The notes under the pieces are model-generated. The model saw only the letters and a program-made list of their open reading frames with translations. It was not told where the DNA came from and did not search any database. This document shows, in pieces, positions 27,399 to 37,120 of a DNA stretch of 64,000 bases. The position numbers were made by a program, and so were the translations under genes. The stretch comes from Lactobacillus gasseri ATCC 33323 = JCM 1131 (GTDB taxonomy: Bacteria > Bacillota > Bacilli > Lactobacillales > Lactobacillaceae), in the NCBI RefSeq assembly GCF_000014425.1, contig NC_008530.1, forward strand, positions 1,364,001-1,428,000, in the 5' to 3' direction. The stretch's first letter is position 1, and each line of letters starts with the position of its first letter.

Positions 27399-27487
27399 CT
27401 ATAATTCCTCCTAAAAAATCAAAATATTTTAGATCAATCTATACTAAAGATTATAGTAATATTACTTACTTAAAACAAGCTGTAAGC

Positions 27488-28249
27488 TTATGAAAAATGA
27501 TAAATCATAATTCCTGCTGCTACAGCTGCATTTAATGACTCCGCCTTGCCTTTTATTGGAATATAAATCTTTTTATCTGCTGTCTCAATCACATCTTTAC
27601 TTGCCCCATGGGCTTCATTTCCAATTACTAAAGCTAATTGAGGAACAGGAATGCAATTATTCAACGATTTTGCTGTCTTATCGAGAATACTTACATAAAC
27701 TGGAATTCCATTTTCTTTAAAGCTACTAATTGCTTCTAAGATAGGATTTTGAACAATCTGAATATGGAATTGACTGCCTTGCATACTACGCTGAACTTTT
27801 GGATTATACAAGTCCACACTTTCTTCAGAAAGAACAACTCCATCAAATCCGGCTGCATCAGCTGTACGAATAATAGTACCAACATTTCCTGGATCAGTTA
27901 AATTATCCAAAACAACCCATTTTCCATATTCAAAACTAAATGATTTAGGTTGATTAATTGGTAAAACCATAAAAATATCTTGACTATTCTTAGTACTGCT
28001 CAAATGCTCTGCAATTGCATCAGTAATTTTAATTACCTTATCATCCTTCAGTCTATAACTAGTGGTAAGTTTTTCTAAAGCTTCTGATGTTCCTAAAATA
28101 TAAAGATAATTTTCGTGATTCTTGAGTGCCTCTTCAACTAAATGAAAGCCTTCAATTAAATAAGTTTGAGTCTTTTTACGATACTTTTTCTGTTCTAACT
28201 TTCTAAGGTTCTTAATCGTGGGATTATTTACTGAATTAATTTCTATCAT
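27488..28249 (-). CDS. TrmH/SpoU-family RNA 2'-O-methyltransferase
   Basis: The 253-residue protein has an N-terminal substrate-binding domain and a SPOUT methyltransferase domain. The three SPOUT motifs appear as LDNLTDPGNVGTIIRTADAAG, LALVIGNEAHG and IPIKGKAESLNAAVAAGI. Such enzymes methylate ribose in 23S rRNA or tRNA; the YsgA-like group is closest, but the target nucleotide cannot be inferred. It is divergent from acyP, which starts 97 bases away, as in several Firmicutes. Confidence 0.9.
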   Translation of the reverse strand: MIEINSVNNPTIKNLRKLEQKKYRKKTQTYLIEGFHLVEEALKNHENYLYILGTSEALEKLTTSYRLKDDKVIKITDAIAEHLSSTKNSQDIFMVLPINQPKSFSFEYGKWVVLDNLTDPGNVGTIIRTADAAGFDGVVLSEESVDLYNPKVQRSMQGSQFHIQIVQNPILEAISSFKENGIPVYVSILDKTAKSLNNCIPVPQLALVIGNEAHGASKDVIETADKKIYIPIKGKAESLNAAVAAGIMIYHFS

Positions 28250-28345
28250 AATTTCTACTTCCTTCTAATCTAATATTTTAAATTACCTCGCTCAAAATTA
28301 ACATGTTAAAATTTAAGTTAGAAGATAAAGAAAAGAGCGATATTT

Positions 28346-28621
28346 ATGAAAACTGTCACAATGAAAGTTACCGGCCTTGTCCAAGGTGTTGGCTTTAGAT
28401 GGACCACGCAAATGATTGCACAAGATTTAGGAATTACCGGAACTGTTAAAAATAATCCTGATGGATCAGTTTCTATTGTAGCTCAAGGGGAGGAGCTTCC
28501 TTTAGAACATTTTATTAAAAAAATTAAAGCTTCTCCTTCAGTAGCTGGACATGTAGATCATGTTGATTTAAATACAGTCTCTGATGCAGAAAAATTTACT
28601 CGCTTTAGTGTGGTTTATTGA
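28346..28621 (+). CDS. acyP: acylphosphatase
   Basis: A 91-residue protein with the full acylphosphatase signature: LVQGVGFRWTTQ with the phosphate-binding Arg18, and GTVKNNPDGSV with the catalytic Asn. It hydrolyses acyl phosphates such as acetyl phosphate in the cytosol. It is followed by yidC after 63 bases on the same strand. Confidence 0.95.
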   Translation: MKTVTMKVTGLVQGVGFRWTTQMIAQDLGITGTVKNNPDGSVSIVAQGEELPLEHFIKKIKASPSVAGHVDHVDLNTVSDAEKFTRFSVVY

Positions 28622-28684
28622 TACTTTAACAAATAACTAGTAAACTTTATTCCAGTAACAATAAAGTAGGAAAGGTTATAGTTA

Positions 28685-29668
28685 ATGAAATCAAAAACTA
28701 AATATTTTAGTCTATTTGCCATGCTAACTATCTTGGCATTGATCCTAACTGGTTGTGCTAATAATAGTCAAAGTATCTATCAGGCACCTACCAGCGGACC
28801 ATATGCCTGGGTTTTTAGTCTTTTTGGTAAGCCAATTCAAAATATCATGTTAGCTGTTGAGCATCAAATCGGTGGCTCAAACGGTGCTGGCTGGGCAATT
28901 ATTATCATTACTTTCGTTGTTCAGTTAATTGTTATGCCGCTTCGTCTTGCATCTCAGCGCAAAATGACTACGCAACAAGAAAAGACTCAAAAACTTCAAC
29001 CACAAATGAAGTTGATTCAAGAAGCACTTAAAAAACCCGGCTTAACTCAGCCGCAACAAATGCAAATTAGCCAACTTCAAATGCGAGTTTATAAAGATAA
29101 TAATATGTCCATGATGGGTGGAATGGGATGTCTACCATTACTTATCCAACTGCCGATTATGATTGGGATCTATCAAGCAGTCGCTTATTCTAAAGAATTA
29201 GCCGCTTCAAGTTTCTTTGGTATTTCTTTGGGGCAACGCTCAATTGTCTTAACTATCATTGCTACCTTGCTTTATGTAATTCAAGGTTATCTATCAATGG
29301 TTGGAATACCTGAAGAACAGAAAAAAGCCATGCAGATGACTCTAATTTTGAGTCCAGCAATGACCTTCTTCATCAGTATTTCAGCTCCGGGTGCCTTAGC
29401 GCTTTACTTCTTAGTTGGTGGTTTAATTGCTATTTTGCAACAAGTAATTACTACTTTCATCATCATGCCAAAAGTAAAAAAAGACGTTGCAGCTGAATTG
29501 AATGAACGTCCCCTTAAGGTGGTAGTCACGCAAGAAACAATCGATAGTATTCTTAATACTACTACTTCATCAAATACTGGTAACGAGGCAGAAAAAGATC
29601 TTCATCAAGATTTGCGTGCACGAAATGCTGGTAAACAAAAACGTCCTCATAACTCTGATAAAGATTAA
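28685..29668 (+). CDS. yidC: membrane protein insertase YidC/OxaA (lipoprotein form)
   Basis: The 327-residue protein begins with a lipoprotein signal (lipobox LTGC, Cys near residue 24) and then has five transmembrane segments. It contains MPLRLASQRKMTTQQEK, with the conserved Arg of the hydrophilic groove, and LPLLIQLPIMIGIYQAV. The C-terminal tail is basic (RNAGKQKRPHNSDKD). It inserts membrane proteins alone or with SecYEG. B. subtilis has two paralogues, SpoIIIJ and YidC2; which one this matches cannot be settled here. Confidence 0.94.
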   Translation: MKSKTKYFSLFAMLTILALILTGCANNSQSIYQAPTSGPYAWVFSLFGKPIQNIMLAVEHQIGGSNGAGWAIIIITFVVQLIVMPLRLASQRKMTTQQEKTQKLQPQMKLIQEALKKPGLTQPQQMQISQLQMRVYKDNNMSMMGGMGCLPLLIQLPIMIGIYQAVAYSKELAASSFFGISLGQRSIVLTIIATLLYVIQGYLSMVGIPEEQKKAMQMTLILSPAMTFFISISAPGALALYFLVGGLIAILQQVITTFIIMPKVKKDVAAELNERPLKVVVTQETIDSILNTTTSSNTGNEAEKDLHQDLRARNAGKQKRPHNSDKD

Positions 29669-29675
29669 TAATCAA

Positions 29676-29708
29676 ATAAAAAGGAATCTACATAGATTCC
29701 TTTTTATT
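29676..29708. terminator. bidirectional terminator between yidC and the histidine kinase gene
   Basis: AAAAAGGAATCT pairs with AGATTCCTTTTT across ACAT (29678-29689 with 29694-29705). It serves both convergent transcripts. Confidence 0.88.
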
Positions 29709-29710
29709 TA

Positions 29711-31252
29711 TCATTTATTTTCTGATTTAGACTTCAACAAGGGAAATTCAATCATAAACTTACTACCTGAACCAAGTGTTGAACTAACACTAATTTTTCC
29801 ATGGTAGCTTTCAACTAATTTTTGAGCAATAGCTAAACCTAGACCATTACCACCTTTTTCACGGGTTCGAGCTTTATCTACGCGATAGAAGCGATTGAAG
29901 ATTTTATCCTGCTCATCAGGTGCAATTCCTTCGCCAAAATCTTGGACAGAAATTTTAACCTTATCTTTTTCAGTAGCAGCATCTACCAAAATTTCTTTGC
30001 GATCCGTGGAATACTTAATTGCGTTATCAATCAAAATAATCAAAATCTGCTCTAAATGGTTACGATAAATCTTGATAATTGTATCTGGTGCTAAGTCGCT
30101 GTCATCATATGTAATTGTAAAATCTTGATGAATCATTCTCATATCATTAACTGTTCGATTGAGAACTTCGTTAACATCAGCCGTTTTATCAGGATACTGT
30201 AAATCAACTTGCTCAGCTCTAGTTAAATCAAGCATCTCTTGAATCAAATGTTTCATTCGTTTGCTTTCTTGAAGAGAAGCTTGAATTGATTCTTCTAGGA
30301 CTTGCGGATCATCTTTTCCCCATCGTTCTAGCAAATTCAAGTGTCCCTCAATAACAGCTACCGGCGTACGTAACTCATGAGATACATCCCCCACGAATTG
30401 CTTCTGTTGCTGCATATACGCCTGCATTCGATCTAGCATCTCATTAAATGAAATAGCTAATTCACCTAACTCATCATTTCGATGGAGATCTGGAACTCTT
30501 CGTTTATTAGTCGGATCTTCATTAATATCATGAGAAATCTGTGACATTTTTTTGATCGGCTGTACAACACTATTAACAATCAAATAGGATAAACCAACAA
30601 AAACAATAATTGCAATAATCGATAGACCAATCATCCAATTACGAATTGATTTTAAAACATGATTTTGTTGATCCATCGAATTATCAACAATTAAGTATCC
30701 TGTTAATCGGCGTGTTTTATCAGAAAAAATCTTCTGATAAATTTTCATATGGATTTTTCCTTTTGTGGTTTCTACCTTTAAAACATGATTCTCTGTCTTG
30801 CTAAAATGAGGCATTCCATTATCAGGAACATTTCCATTACTAAAAACCACATCTCCACTTGGGTTATAAATAGTAATACTTGTATCTCGATTCGACAAAG
30901 TCGCTAGCACATCATCATTAAAGACATTTCCCCCATCATTTGAAGTAATAGGGGTTTGACCTTCCAAAATTCGATTAGTATTAGGCGAAAGCTGAGGAAC
31001 TACATTTGAAATCTGGAGACTTGTCGGGATTTCCACCAATCTTCTCTGAAAGGTGGTAGCGACACTTTCAGTCAAATTTCTTTCCTGCGAAACAATTTGC
31101 TGTTTCACCAAAGAATAAATTGCAATTGAAAATATAACAAAAGAGACCGTAATTGTCGCTGCAACTAAGCTTACCCACTTAAAGGTTAGCGAGGACTTGA
31201 GGGTCTCTTTGGTAGATTTATTTTGCTTCTTCACGTGCTTCATCATTTTCAT
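29711..31252 (-). CDS. two-component sensor histidine kinase (ArlS/YkoH-like)
   Basis: A 513-residue membrane kinase with transmembrane helices near residues 26-48 and 208-232 flanking an extracellular sensor of about 155 residues, then a HAMP domain. The phosphoacceptor His lies in FVGDVSHELRTPVAVIEGH, followed by an HATPase domain with LIDNAIKYS, FGEGIAPDEQDKIFNRFYR and GNGLGLAIAQKLVESYHG. It overlaps the end of the response regulator gene by 35 bases. The signal is unknown; ArlRS-type systems in relatives control surface proteins and autolysis. Confidence 0.9.
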   Translation of the reverse strand: MKMMKHVKKQNKSTKETLKSSLTFKWVSLVAATITVSFVIFSIAIYSLVKQQIVSQERNLTESVATTFQRRLVEIPTSLQISNVVPQLSPNTNRILEGQTPITSNDGGNVFNDDVLATLSNRDTSITIYNPSGDVVFSNGNVPDNGMPHFSKTENHVLKVETTKGKIHMKIYQKIFSDKTRRLTGYLIVDNSMDQQNHVLKSIRNWMIGLSIIAIIVFVGLSYLIVNSVVQPIKKMSQISHDINEDPTNKRRVPDLHRNDELGELAISFNEMLDRMQAYMQQQKQFVGDVSHELRTPVAVIEGHLNLLERWGKDDPQVLEESIQASLQESKRMKHLIQEMLDLTRAEQVDLQYPDKTADVNEVLNRTVNDMRMIHQDFTITYDDSDLAPDTIIKIYRNHLEQILIILIDNAIKYSTDRKEILVDAATEKDKVKISVQDFGEGIAPDEQDKIFNRFYRVDKARTREKGGNGLGLAIAQKLVESYHGKISVSSTLGSGSKFMIEFPLLKSKSENK

Positions 31253-31946
31253 CCGTTCTTACCATATAACCGGTACCACGGACAGTCTTGATGTATGAAG
31301 GACGGCCCGGTACATCGATTTTATTACGTAAATAACGTACATATACTTCGACAACATTAGTTTCAATTTTAGATTCAGGTCCCCAAATCTTATTTAAAAG
31401 TTGCTCTCTAGTAACAACATTATTTTTATTTTCAATTAATGTCATTAACAAGTTGTACTCACGCTTAGTCAAATCGACTGTACTATCTCCGCGATGAACG
31501 ATGCGGTTAGCTGTTTCAATGGTTAGATCATTAAAATGAACAACTTTTTGAACCCCCATCGTATCGCCCATAGCTCTCTTTTCAATTTGTACTCTTCTTA
31601 AGACTGCACGTAAACGAGCCAACAATTCTTCGATTGCAAAAGGCTTAACAATATAGTCATCAGCCCCGTGATCTAAGCCAGAAACTCGATCAATTACTGA
31701 ATCTCTTGCAGTCATCATAATAATTGGAGTAGTTTTTTCTTGGCGAACGCGACGAGCAATTTCTAATCCGTTAAGATCCGGCAACATTAAATCAAGTAAG
31801 ATTGCATCGAAGTCTTCGTTTAATGCTAAATCTAATCCTTTTCGACCGTTTCCTTCAACTTGAGTTTCATATTTTTCATGTCTTAATTCTAGTTCTACAA
31901 AACGGGCAAGATTTTTTTCATCTTCAATAATCAGAATTTTACTCAT
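31218..31946 (-). CDS. OmpR-family response regulator (ArlR/YkoG-like)
   Basis: The 242-residue protein has a receiver domain with acidic pocket IIEDE, phosphoacceptor Asp52 in AILLDLMLPD, conserved Thr in MMTARDS and Lys in IVKPFAIEELLAR. A C-terminal winged-helix DNA-binding domain follows (LTKREYNLLMTLIE, VVEVYVRYLRNKID, VRGTGYMV). I chose ATG 31946, behind GGAG; an in-frame GTG four codons upstream overlaps that site. It forms an operon with the kinase gene. Confidence 0.93.
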   Translation of the reverse strand: MSKILIIEDEKNLARFVELELRHEKYETQVEGNGRKGLDLALNEDFDAILLDLMLPDLNGLEIARRVRQEKTTPIIMMTARDSVIDRVSGLDHGADDYIVKPFAIEELLARLRAVLRRVQIEKRAMGDTMGVQKVVHFNDLTIETANRIVHRGDSTVDLTKREYNLLMTLIENKNNVVTREQLLNKIWGPESKIETNVVEVYVRYLRNKIDVPGRPSYIKTVRGTGYMVRTDENDEAREEAK

Positions 31947-32030
31947 TATTTTCTCCACTACTATATTAATCTGGTTAAAAATTTTATTAATAAATTAATA
32001 TTAAATTTAAAAATACATTAATGCAAGAGG

Positions 32031-32579
32031 TTATTCCTTGTTTTTTTCATCTTTGAATAAATCTTTAAGCTTAGCAAAGGCTGGATTTTCTTTATTTGAT
32101 TGTTCTTCTTGATAAGCCGCTTGAGAAATAACCTTCCATCCTTTTCCTTCAGGGAAATCACCTTCATTTTTTTCCTGAGGAGTCAGGATCACTGATGGCA
32201 AACTTAATAATAAGTTATCTTCTACAGCTTTTTGAAGATCAATTTTATCATCTTTAACAGTTACGATAGTATCTTCTTCATCAAGTTGTTCTTGAGTTGG
32301 CTCAACTTCACTATAATTTTCAGTAAAATTAAACTTTTGATGCAATTTTACTGGTTTTAAGCTTCTAGTAGATGGGGCAACTACATCTGCTTCTACAGTG
32401 AAATTACCAGTTACAAAGGGTTCATCATAGAAGAAATCGCCACTAACATGCACGTTTTTGGCATCTTCAAGTAATTCTTTACTTCTATCAAAAAAATCTT
32501 TGCTTAACTCCACATCTTCATCAGCGTGAGTCAAGGGATTACGGCTATTTTTAATTTGTGAATATGAAAAATTTAACAT
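32031..32579 (-). CDS. YceD-like protein, DUF177 family
   Basis: The 182-residue acidic protein matches the YceD/DUF177 family, linked to 23S rRNA metabolism or large-subunit assembly. It shows SGDFFYDEPFVTGNFTVEADVVAPSTRSLKPV and VILTPQEKN. The usual family partner rpmF (L32) does not follow here. The ATG overlaps the last base of tmcAL's stop, so it is the final gene of the yqeG-to-yceD operon. Confidence 0.82.
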   Translation of the reverse strand: MLNFSYSQIKNSRNPLTHADEDVELSKDFFDRSKELLEDAKNVHVSGDFFYDEPFVTGNFTVEADVVAPSTRSLKPVKLHQKFNFTENYSEVEPTQEQLDEEDTIVTVKDDKIDLQKAVEDNLLLSLPSVILTPQEKNEGDFPEGKGWKVISQAAYQEEQSNKENPAFAKLKDLFKDEKNKE

Positions 32580-33736
32580 TATTTTACCTCGATTGGTCTT
32601 CGACCAAAGTTTTGATCTTCACCCATAATTTGTTCAAAAAGTCGATCTACTCTTACTTGCAGGCCTAAAGTTCCACTCGCTGCATTTTTCTTATCGACCT
32701 TAGAAATAATTGGAAGTTCAACATCTTTCCGAATTTTTTTAAGATAATTTCTCCCGCGGCTGTTATAGCCAAGTAATAACGTTGAAACATCTTGATATGA
32801 AGCCTGCATTTCCTTTTCAGTTACATTTAAAAGAGTGTAAAGACAAAGTCTTCTAAGGCGCGCATAAGTATAGCGTTTAGACTTAATTTGGCGTAAAAAT
32901 GAAGTAAAATCTTCCGCATTATGAATCTCTTCCTTCATTTTGTACTCTAAGCCTTCACTCATTTGGTAGATTGAGCGTAATTCTTCTAAACTAGCACTTT
33001 CAATTCGATATTTTAAAAAGTTAAATAAAAGATTCCAATTTGGGTAGACTTTTTGTTTTTCTAGTGCTGCTAGTTCACCTTTAGGAAGATATTTTTTTAA
33101 TTCAATTAAATCATTTGGATGATGTAGACAATAATTTCTAATTGCTGTAGCAGAAGAAATAATTTTGTCTTGCAGAAGTTGATCATCATGTCCACTCCCT
33201 AGTCTTGTCACGGGATGCAAATGAAGCGGAGTATCTAGCTGTTCACTAGCTACAGCATAAGCAACAGCTAACATCATGTTAGGCTGATTTACTTCATGAC
33301 CTACTTCTCTAGCAACCATTTCATTATATTGCGTAGCATAAGTTTGAGTATAATCTCTAAAATCCATTCGATTTTTAGGAATTTGATTTATTTTTTGTCC
33401 TAGATAAGAAAAATTTAAATTAGCATCTTCTACGCCAAAAAATAATTCTGATACTCCTAAATTGCTTAACATTCTAATGCTACCATTAGCAAAAATATCA
33501 GCTGGTTGAACTGCAAAAGAAAAAGGTAGTTCAAATACTAAATCGGCACCTGAATTTAAAGCTGCTTTGGCTCTTTGCCACTTATCCATAATCGCCATTT
33601 GTCCACGCTGAACATAATTGCCTGACATCATAACAATTATTGGATCATTTTCGGAAACTAAGCGTGCTTGATTTAATAAAAATTCGTGTCCACTATGAAA
33701 AGGATTATATTCAGCTACAATGCCAATTACACTCAT
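32579..33736 (-). CDS. tmcAL: tRNA(Met) cytidine acetate ligase
   Basis: The 385-residue protein has the nucleotidyltransferase HxGH motif in [16 protein letters not shown]. It then shows [26 protein letters not shown] and the second conserved pair in ISSATAIR (from [12 protein letters not shown]). B. subtilis TmcAL (YlbM) activates acetate with ATP to make N4-acetylcytidine at the wobble base of elongator tRNA-Met. It follows rsfS by 10 bases. Confidence 0.92.
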   Translation of the reverse strand: MSVIGIVAEYNPFHSGHEFLLNQARLVSENDPIIVMMSGNYVQRGQMAIMDKWQRAKAALNSGADLVFELPFSFAVQPADIFANGSIRMLSNLGVSELFFGVEDANLNFSYLGQKINQIPKNRMDFRDYTQTYATQYNEMVAREVGHEVNQPNMMLAVAYAVASEQLDTPLHLHPVTRLGSGHDDQLLQDKIISSATAIRNYCLHHPNDLIELKKYLPKGELAALEKQKVYPNWNLLFNFLKYRIESASLEELRSIYQMSEGLEYKMKEEIHNAEDFTSFLRQIKSKRYTYARLRRLCLYTLLNVTEKEMQASYQDVSTLLLGYNSRGRNYLKKIRKDVELPIISKVDKKNAASGTLGLQVRVDRLFEQIMGEDQNFGRRPIEVK

Positions 33737-33746
33737 ATGTCTTCCT

Positions 33747-34112
33747 TTAATCTAAGTTTAATTCTAACTTCTTACCGTTGCTCCAGAGCTTTTCTAAGCC
33801 ATAAAAGTCTCTTGCATCTTCCGTAAACACATTTACGACTACGTCTCCCATATCTACTAAAAGCCAGTTAGAGTCTCGAGTTCCTTCAATACGGTAATCT
33901 TCTTTTCCTTGCTCATGAATTTTATCAATAATGCTATTAACAATTGCATGGAGTTGACGATTTGAACCTGCAGTAGTTACAACATAGTAATCTGCTAGGA
34001 TACTAATTCCTTGCATATCATATGCTTCAGTATCTTCACCATGTCTCTCATCAATTGCTTCTACAGTTAAATCTAATAATTTCTTGCTATCCAATTTTAT
34101 TTTTCCTTTCAA
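33747..34112 (-). CDS. rsfS: ribosomal silencing factor RsfS
   Basis: A 121-residue protein with the DUF143/Iojap core: [18 protein letters not shown]-like ([20 protein letters not shown]), [24 protein letters not shown] and [14 protein letters not shown]. It binds L14 on the 50S subunit and blocks subunit joining during starvation. It sits directly downstream of yqeK, the standard Firmicute order. Confidence 0.94.
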   Translation of the reverse strand: MKGKIKLDSKKLLDLTVEAIDERHGEDTEAYDMQGISILADYYVVTTAGSNRQLHAIVNSIIDKIHEQGKEDYRIEGTRDSNWLLVDMGDVVVNVFTEDARDFYGLEKLWSNGKKLELNLD

Positions 34113-34116
34113 AATT

Positions 34117-34713
34117 CTAATCCTTTACAGCCCATTTATTATATGCAGCAAAAGTCTTAGGATATATCTTTTTTCTATTAGTTATTAAAAAGTCAAGCGT
34201 ATGGGCTAACTCAAAACCTACCCCATCATCTAAATTGTCATAAGCCACCTTTCTTGCCTCTTCTACACCAGGAAAATCACGTCCTGGTTCTATAAAATCA
34301 GCAACAAAGACAATTTTATCTAAAATAGTCATTTCAACATCAGCTGTTGTATGACGTCTAATTGCAGTTAAAATTTCAGGGTCAGTTATCTTTAACTCTT
34401 TCTCAATGAAATATGCTCCTACAATGCCATGCCAAATAGCACGATTATAGTTAAGTAAGTCTTGATCAAAGTGTTGCTCCTTAATTACCTTAATAAATCG
34501 TTCTGGAGATACTTGCTTTGCATAATCATGAATAAATCCAGCTAAAGCTGCTTTGTCTGGATCATAGTTATTAAGTTCAGCCAACTTGCGACTTGTTTTG
34601 CTTACACCAATACAATGCTTAAATCTTTTTTCATCCATATTGCTTTTTTCTTTAGCAACAATTTCAGCAGAAGTTAACGGGGAATATGTTTTCGTAAAAT
34701 TAATTTCAGTCAC
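34117..34713 (-). CDS. yqeK: HD-domain hydrolase YqeK
   Basis: The 198-residue protein has HD-domain motifs: KRFKHCIGVSKTSRKLAEL (His), AGFIHDYAKQ (HD), YNRAIWHGIVGAYF and DPEILTAIRRHTTA. Characterised YqeK proteins are symmetrical Ap4A hydrolases giving two ADP. I chose GTG 34713 as the start, with AGAGG 8 bases upstream; the ATG at 34749 would extend further into nadD. The GTG start overlaps the end of nadD by 8 bases. Confidence 0.9.
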   Translation of the reverse strand: MTEINFTKTYSPLTSAEIVAKEKSNMDEKRFKHCIGVSKTSRKLAELNNYDPDKAALAGFIHDYAKQVSPERFIKVIKEQHFDQDLLNYNRAIWHGIVGAYFIEKELKITDPEILTAIRRHTTADVEMTILDKIVFVADFIEPGRDFPGVEEARKVAYDNLDDGVGFELAHTLDFLITNRKKIYPKTFAAYNKWAVKD

Positions 34714-35332
34714 GATATAAGCCTCTTGATTCAATATATAAGCGGACACTCTCAGGCACTAAATACCGAATAGAATTACCAGTAGCTACATTCTTACGAA
34801 TTAGAGAAGACGAAATATCTAAATTTGGAGCATCCACCCAAATCATTGGAAATCTCGGGTTTTGCGGATAGTTTGGTCTTCTAACTCCAACTAATGTCGA
34901 TAAAAGTGCAATTGTTTCCGGTTCACGCCAATTTTCAAAATCATTTACTTCGTCACTGCCCATAATCAAATAATATTGATTACGCGGTGCTCTTTTTTTC
35001 AGATAACGCAAGGTATCAACTGTATATGAAGTGCCGCCCCGCATTACCTCAAAAAGCTTAACATGAAAATATGGATTATCATGCGTAGCTAATTCAAGCA
35101 TCGCACAGCGATCTTTAGCACTAACGTTACCTGCTAGTTGCTTGTGAGGTGGAGTGTTATTGGGGATAAACCATATTTCGTCTAAATGAAGTTGTTTTCT
35201 AACTTGCTCTGCCATTACTAAATGAGCAAGATGAACTGGATTAAAAGTTCCTCCCATAATTCCAATTTGCTGGGCAGAACTTGTAGCTGGTTCAAATTTT
35301 ACTTGTGGCTTTTCTTTTACAACACACTGCAT
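34706..35332 (-). CDS. nadD: nicotinate-nucleotide adenylyltransferase
   Basis: The 208-residue enzyme adenylates nicotinate mononucleotide in NAD synthesis. It has GIMGGTFNPVHLAHLVMAEQ with the HxGH-like motif HLAH, WFIPNNTPPHK, and the C-terminal DISSSLIRK motif. About 20 extra residues precede the core, but the ATG at 35332 is the only start overlapping the yqeH stop (TAATG). It is coupled to yqeH upstream and yqeK downstream. Confidence 0.95.
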   Translation of the reverse strand: MQCVVKEKPQVKFEPATSSAQQIGIMGGTFNPVHLAHLVMAEQVRKQLHLDEIWFIPNNTPPHKQLAGNVSAKDRCAMLELATHDNPYFHVKLFEVMRGGTSYTVDTLRYLKKRAPRNQYYLIMGSDEVNDFENWREPETIALLSTLVGVRRPNYPQNPRFPMIWVDAPNLDISSSLIRKNVATGNSIRYLVPESVRLYIESRGLYRD

Positions 35333-36441
35333 TATATCAACGCTCTTCTAATTCCTAAACCAATGCCTTCAGGCGTATAAGCCTTTACTACAACATTAGC
35401 TGGCGTTGTAATAAATCCTACACCCCCAAACAAAATATCGCTTTTTTCTTTTGGTGAAAATGTTTGTCCTTTTAATGGTCCTAAACAGTCATCCTTACTT
35501 GGTGGAAGTAATAAGTCATCTTTATGCTTTTCATAAAATGTATCAGCATTCTCAGTCTTTGTTCTGTGAACATAAAGGTCTCGTGCAACATAAATTGTAA
35601 AACCAGATGATGGTCCATCAACATAATCAAAGCGCCCCAGTCCAGCTAAGAAAATTGTTTGTCCCGGCAATAACTGATAAGTTGCTGGCTTTAATGGTTT
35701 CTTTGGTTCAACAACTTCTAGTTCTTTGCCACTTAAGTGACTAGCCAACTGATTAGCATTCAAGATTCCTGGGGTATCAATTAAATAATGACCATTAGAA
35801 AGAGGTATTTTAATTTCATCTAAAGTTGTTCCAGGAAACTTAGACGTAGTAATGACATCTTTTAAGTCACTATTCATATTGATAATTGCATTGATTAAAG
35901 TCGATTTTCCAACATTAGTAGTCCCGACAAAATAAATGTCTTTCTTTTCACCTTTTTTTGCTAGAAAAGCCATTAAATCAGCTAAATTTTTCTTTTTAGC
36001 AGCTGAAACTAAAAAGATTTTTTCTGGCTTTAAGCCATTTCGATTAGCTTCTTGCCGCATCCAATCTTTGATTTTTGACTCTTTAGAGTTTTTAGGAAAT
36101 AAATCTACCTTGTTAACGACTAAAATATATTCATTACCGCCAATAAAACGTTTAATTGAAGAAATTAATGAGTTGCTAAAATCAAACAAATCAACTACGT
36201 TAACAACCAAAGCCTTTTTTTGACTAATTGAATTGAGTAAGGCTAGAAAATCATCGTTATTTTCTTCAACTGGCATAATTTCGTTATAGTGTCTTAATCT
36301 AAAGCAGCGTTGGCAATATACCTCATTGTCGTCACTTGTTAAAGCTTTTTTTAAGGCAGAAGTTGGTAAATACCCCGACTTTTTAGGATCTTGATCCTGC
36401 AATATACTTCCACAACCAATACAACGCAATTCTTCACTCAT
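35332..36441 (-). CDS. yqeH: ribosome-biogenesis GTPase YqeH
   Basis: The 369-residue circularly permuted GTPase has an N-terminal zinc finger (CIGCGSILQ and CQRCFRLRHY). Its G motifs are permuted: NKVDLFPK (G4) and SAAK (G5) come before GTTNVGKSTL (G1) and DTPG (G3). B. subtilis YqeH is needed for 30S subunit assembly. A C-terminal domain of about 150 residues follows the G domain. The start overlaps yqeG by four bases (ATGA). Confidence 0.95.
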   Translation of the reverse strand: MSEELRCIGCGSILQDQDPKKSGYLPTSALKKALTSDDNEVYCQRCFRLRHYNEIMPVEENNDDFLALLNSISQKKALVVNVVDLFDFSNSLISSIKRFIGGNEYILVVNKVDLFPKNSKESKIKDWMRQEANRNGLKPEKIFLVSAAKKKNLADLMAFLAKKGEKKDIYFVGTTNVGKSTLINAIINMNSDLKDVITTSKFPGTTLDEIKIPLSNGHYLIDTPGILNANQLASHLSGKELEVVEPKKPLKPATYQLLPGQTIFLAGLGRFDYVDGPSSGFTIYVARDLYVHRTKTENADTFYEKHKDDLLLPPSKDDCLGPLKGQTFSPKEKSDILFGGVGFITTPANVVVKAYTPEGIGLGIRRALI

Positions 36442-36956
36442 TCTAATTTCTCCTTAAAAACTACTGGCTTTCTTAAATTCAAAAAGAAGAAGATAAATTT
36501 TTCAAAAAAACGATTAATTCTAGTATTCCACTTATCGGTTTCAACTAATGGTTTCACCAAAACTGTAGCCACACCAGCTAAATTACCAGCCTGCATATCA
36601 GTAATCAACTGATCTCCTACCATTAGGACTTGATCTTTTTGTAAATTCAGTTCTTTTAATTCCTTATTAATTCCAATGGGAAGAGGCTTTCTAGCCTTGG
36701 CAATAAAAGAAATATGATATGGATTCAAAACTTTTCCAATTCGTTCAGCGTTATTATTCGAGATAACAACTAACTGAATCCCAGATTTAGCTAAACGCTG
36801 ATTAAGTTGATCCATCTCAACTGCCGTATCAGCTTTATTCCAGGCAAGCAAGGTATTGTCTAAATCGCTAAAAACAGCCTTAATTCCCATCTTCTTCAAC
36901 TGTTTTGGATCTAAATGATAGATGGTATCTATTGTATAACGAGGTCTAAATAACAT
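36438..36956 (-). CDS. yqeG: HAD-superfamily phosphatase YqeG
   Basis: The 172-residue HAD IIIA protein has motif I in AVFSDLDNTLLAWNK, motif II in LVVISNNN and motif IV in LMVGDQLITDMQAGN. YqeG is the usual first gene of the yqeG-yqeH-nadD-yqeK-rsfS cluster; its substrate is uncertain. The basic C-terminal tail (RINRFFEKFIFFFLNLRK) may contact membrane or RNA; this is an inference. Confidence 0.92.
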   Translation of the reverse strand: MLFRPRYTIDTIYHLDPKQLKKMGIKAVFSDLDNTLLAWNKADTAVEMDQLNQRLAKSGIQLVVISNNNAERIGKVLNPYHISFIAKARKPLPIGINKELKELNLQKDQVLMVGDQLITDMQAGNLAGVATVLVKPLVETDKWNTRINRFFEKFIFFFLNLRKPVVFKEKLE

Positions 36957-37120
36957 TAAAAAATCTCCACTTTTTTCTCATATCTATAGTATCAGAAATC
37001 TTTAATCTTTAGAAACATTTGCTGATTGAAAAATTAAAATTTTACTTTTCTTTAGCACAAAAGATGGTAAAATAAGAACAATTTAAACTTTTTCCACCGT
37101 ATTACACAAAGGAGTTAAAA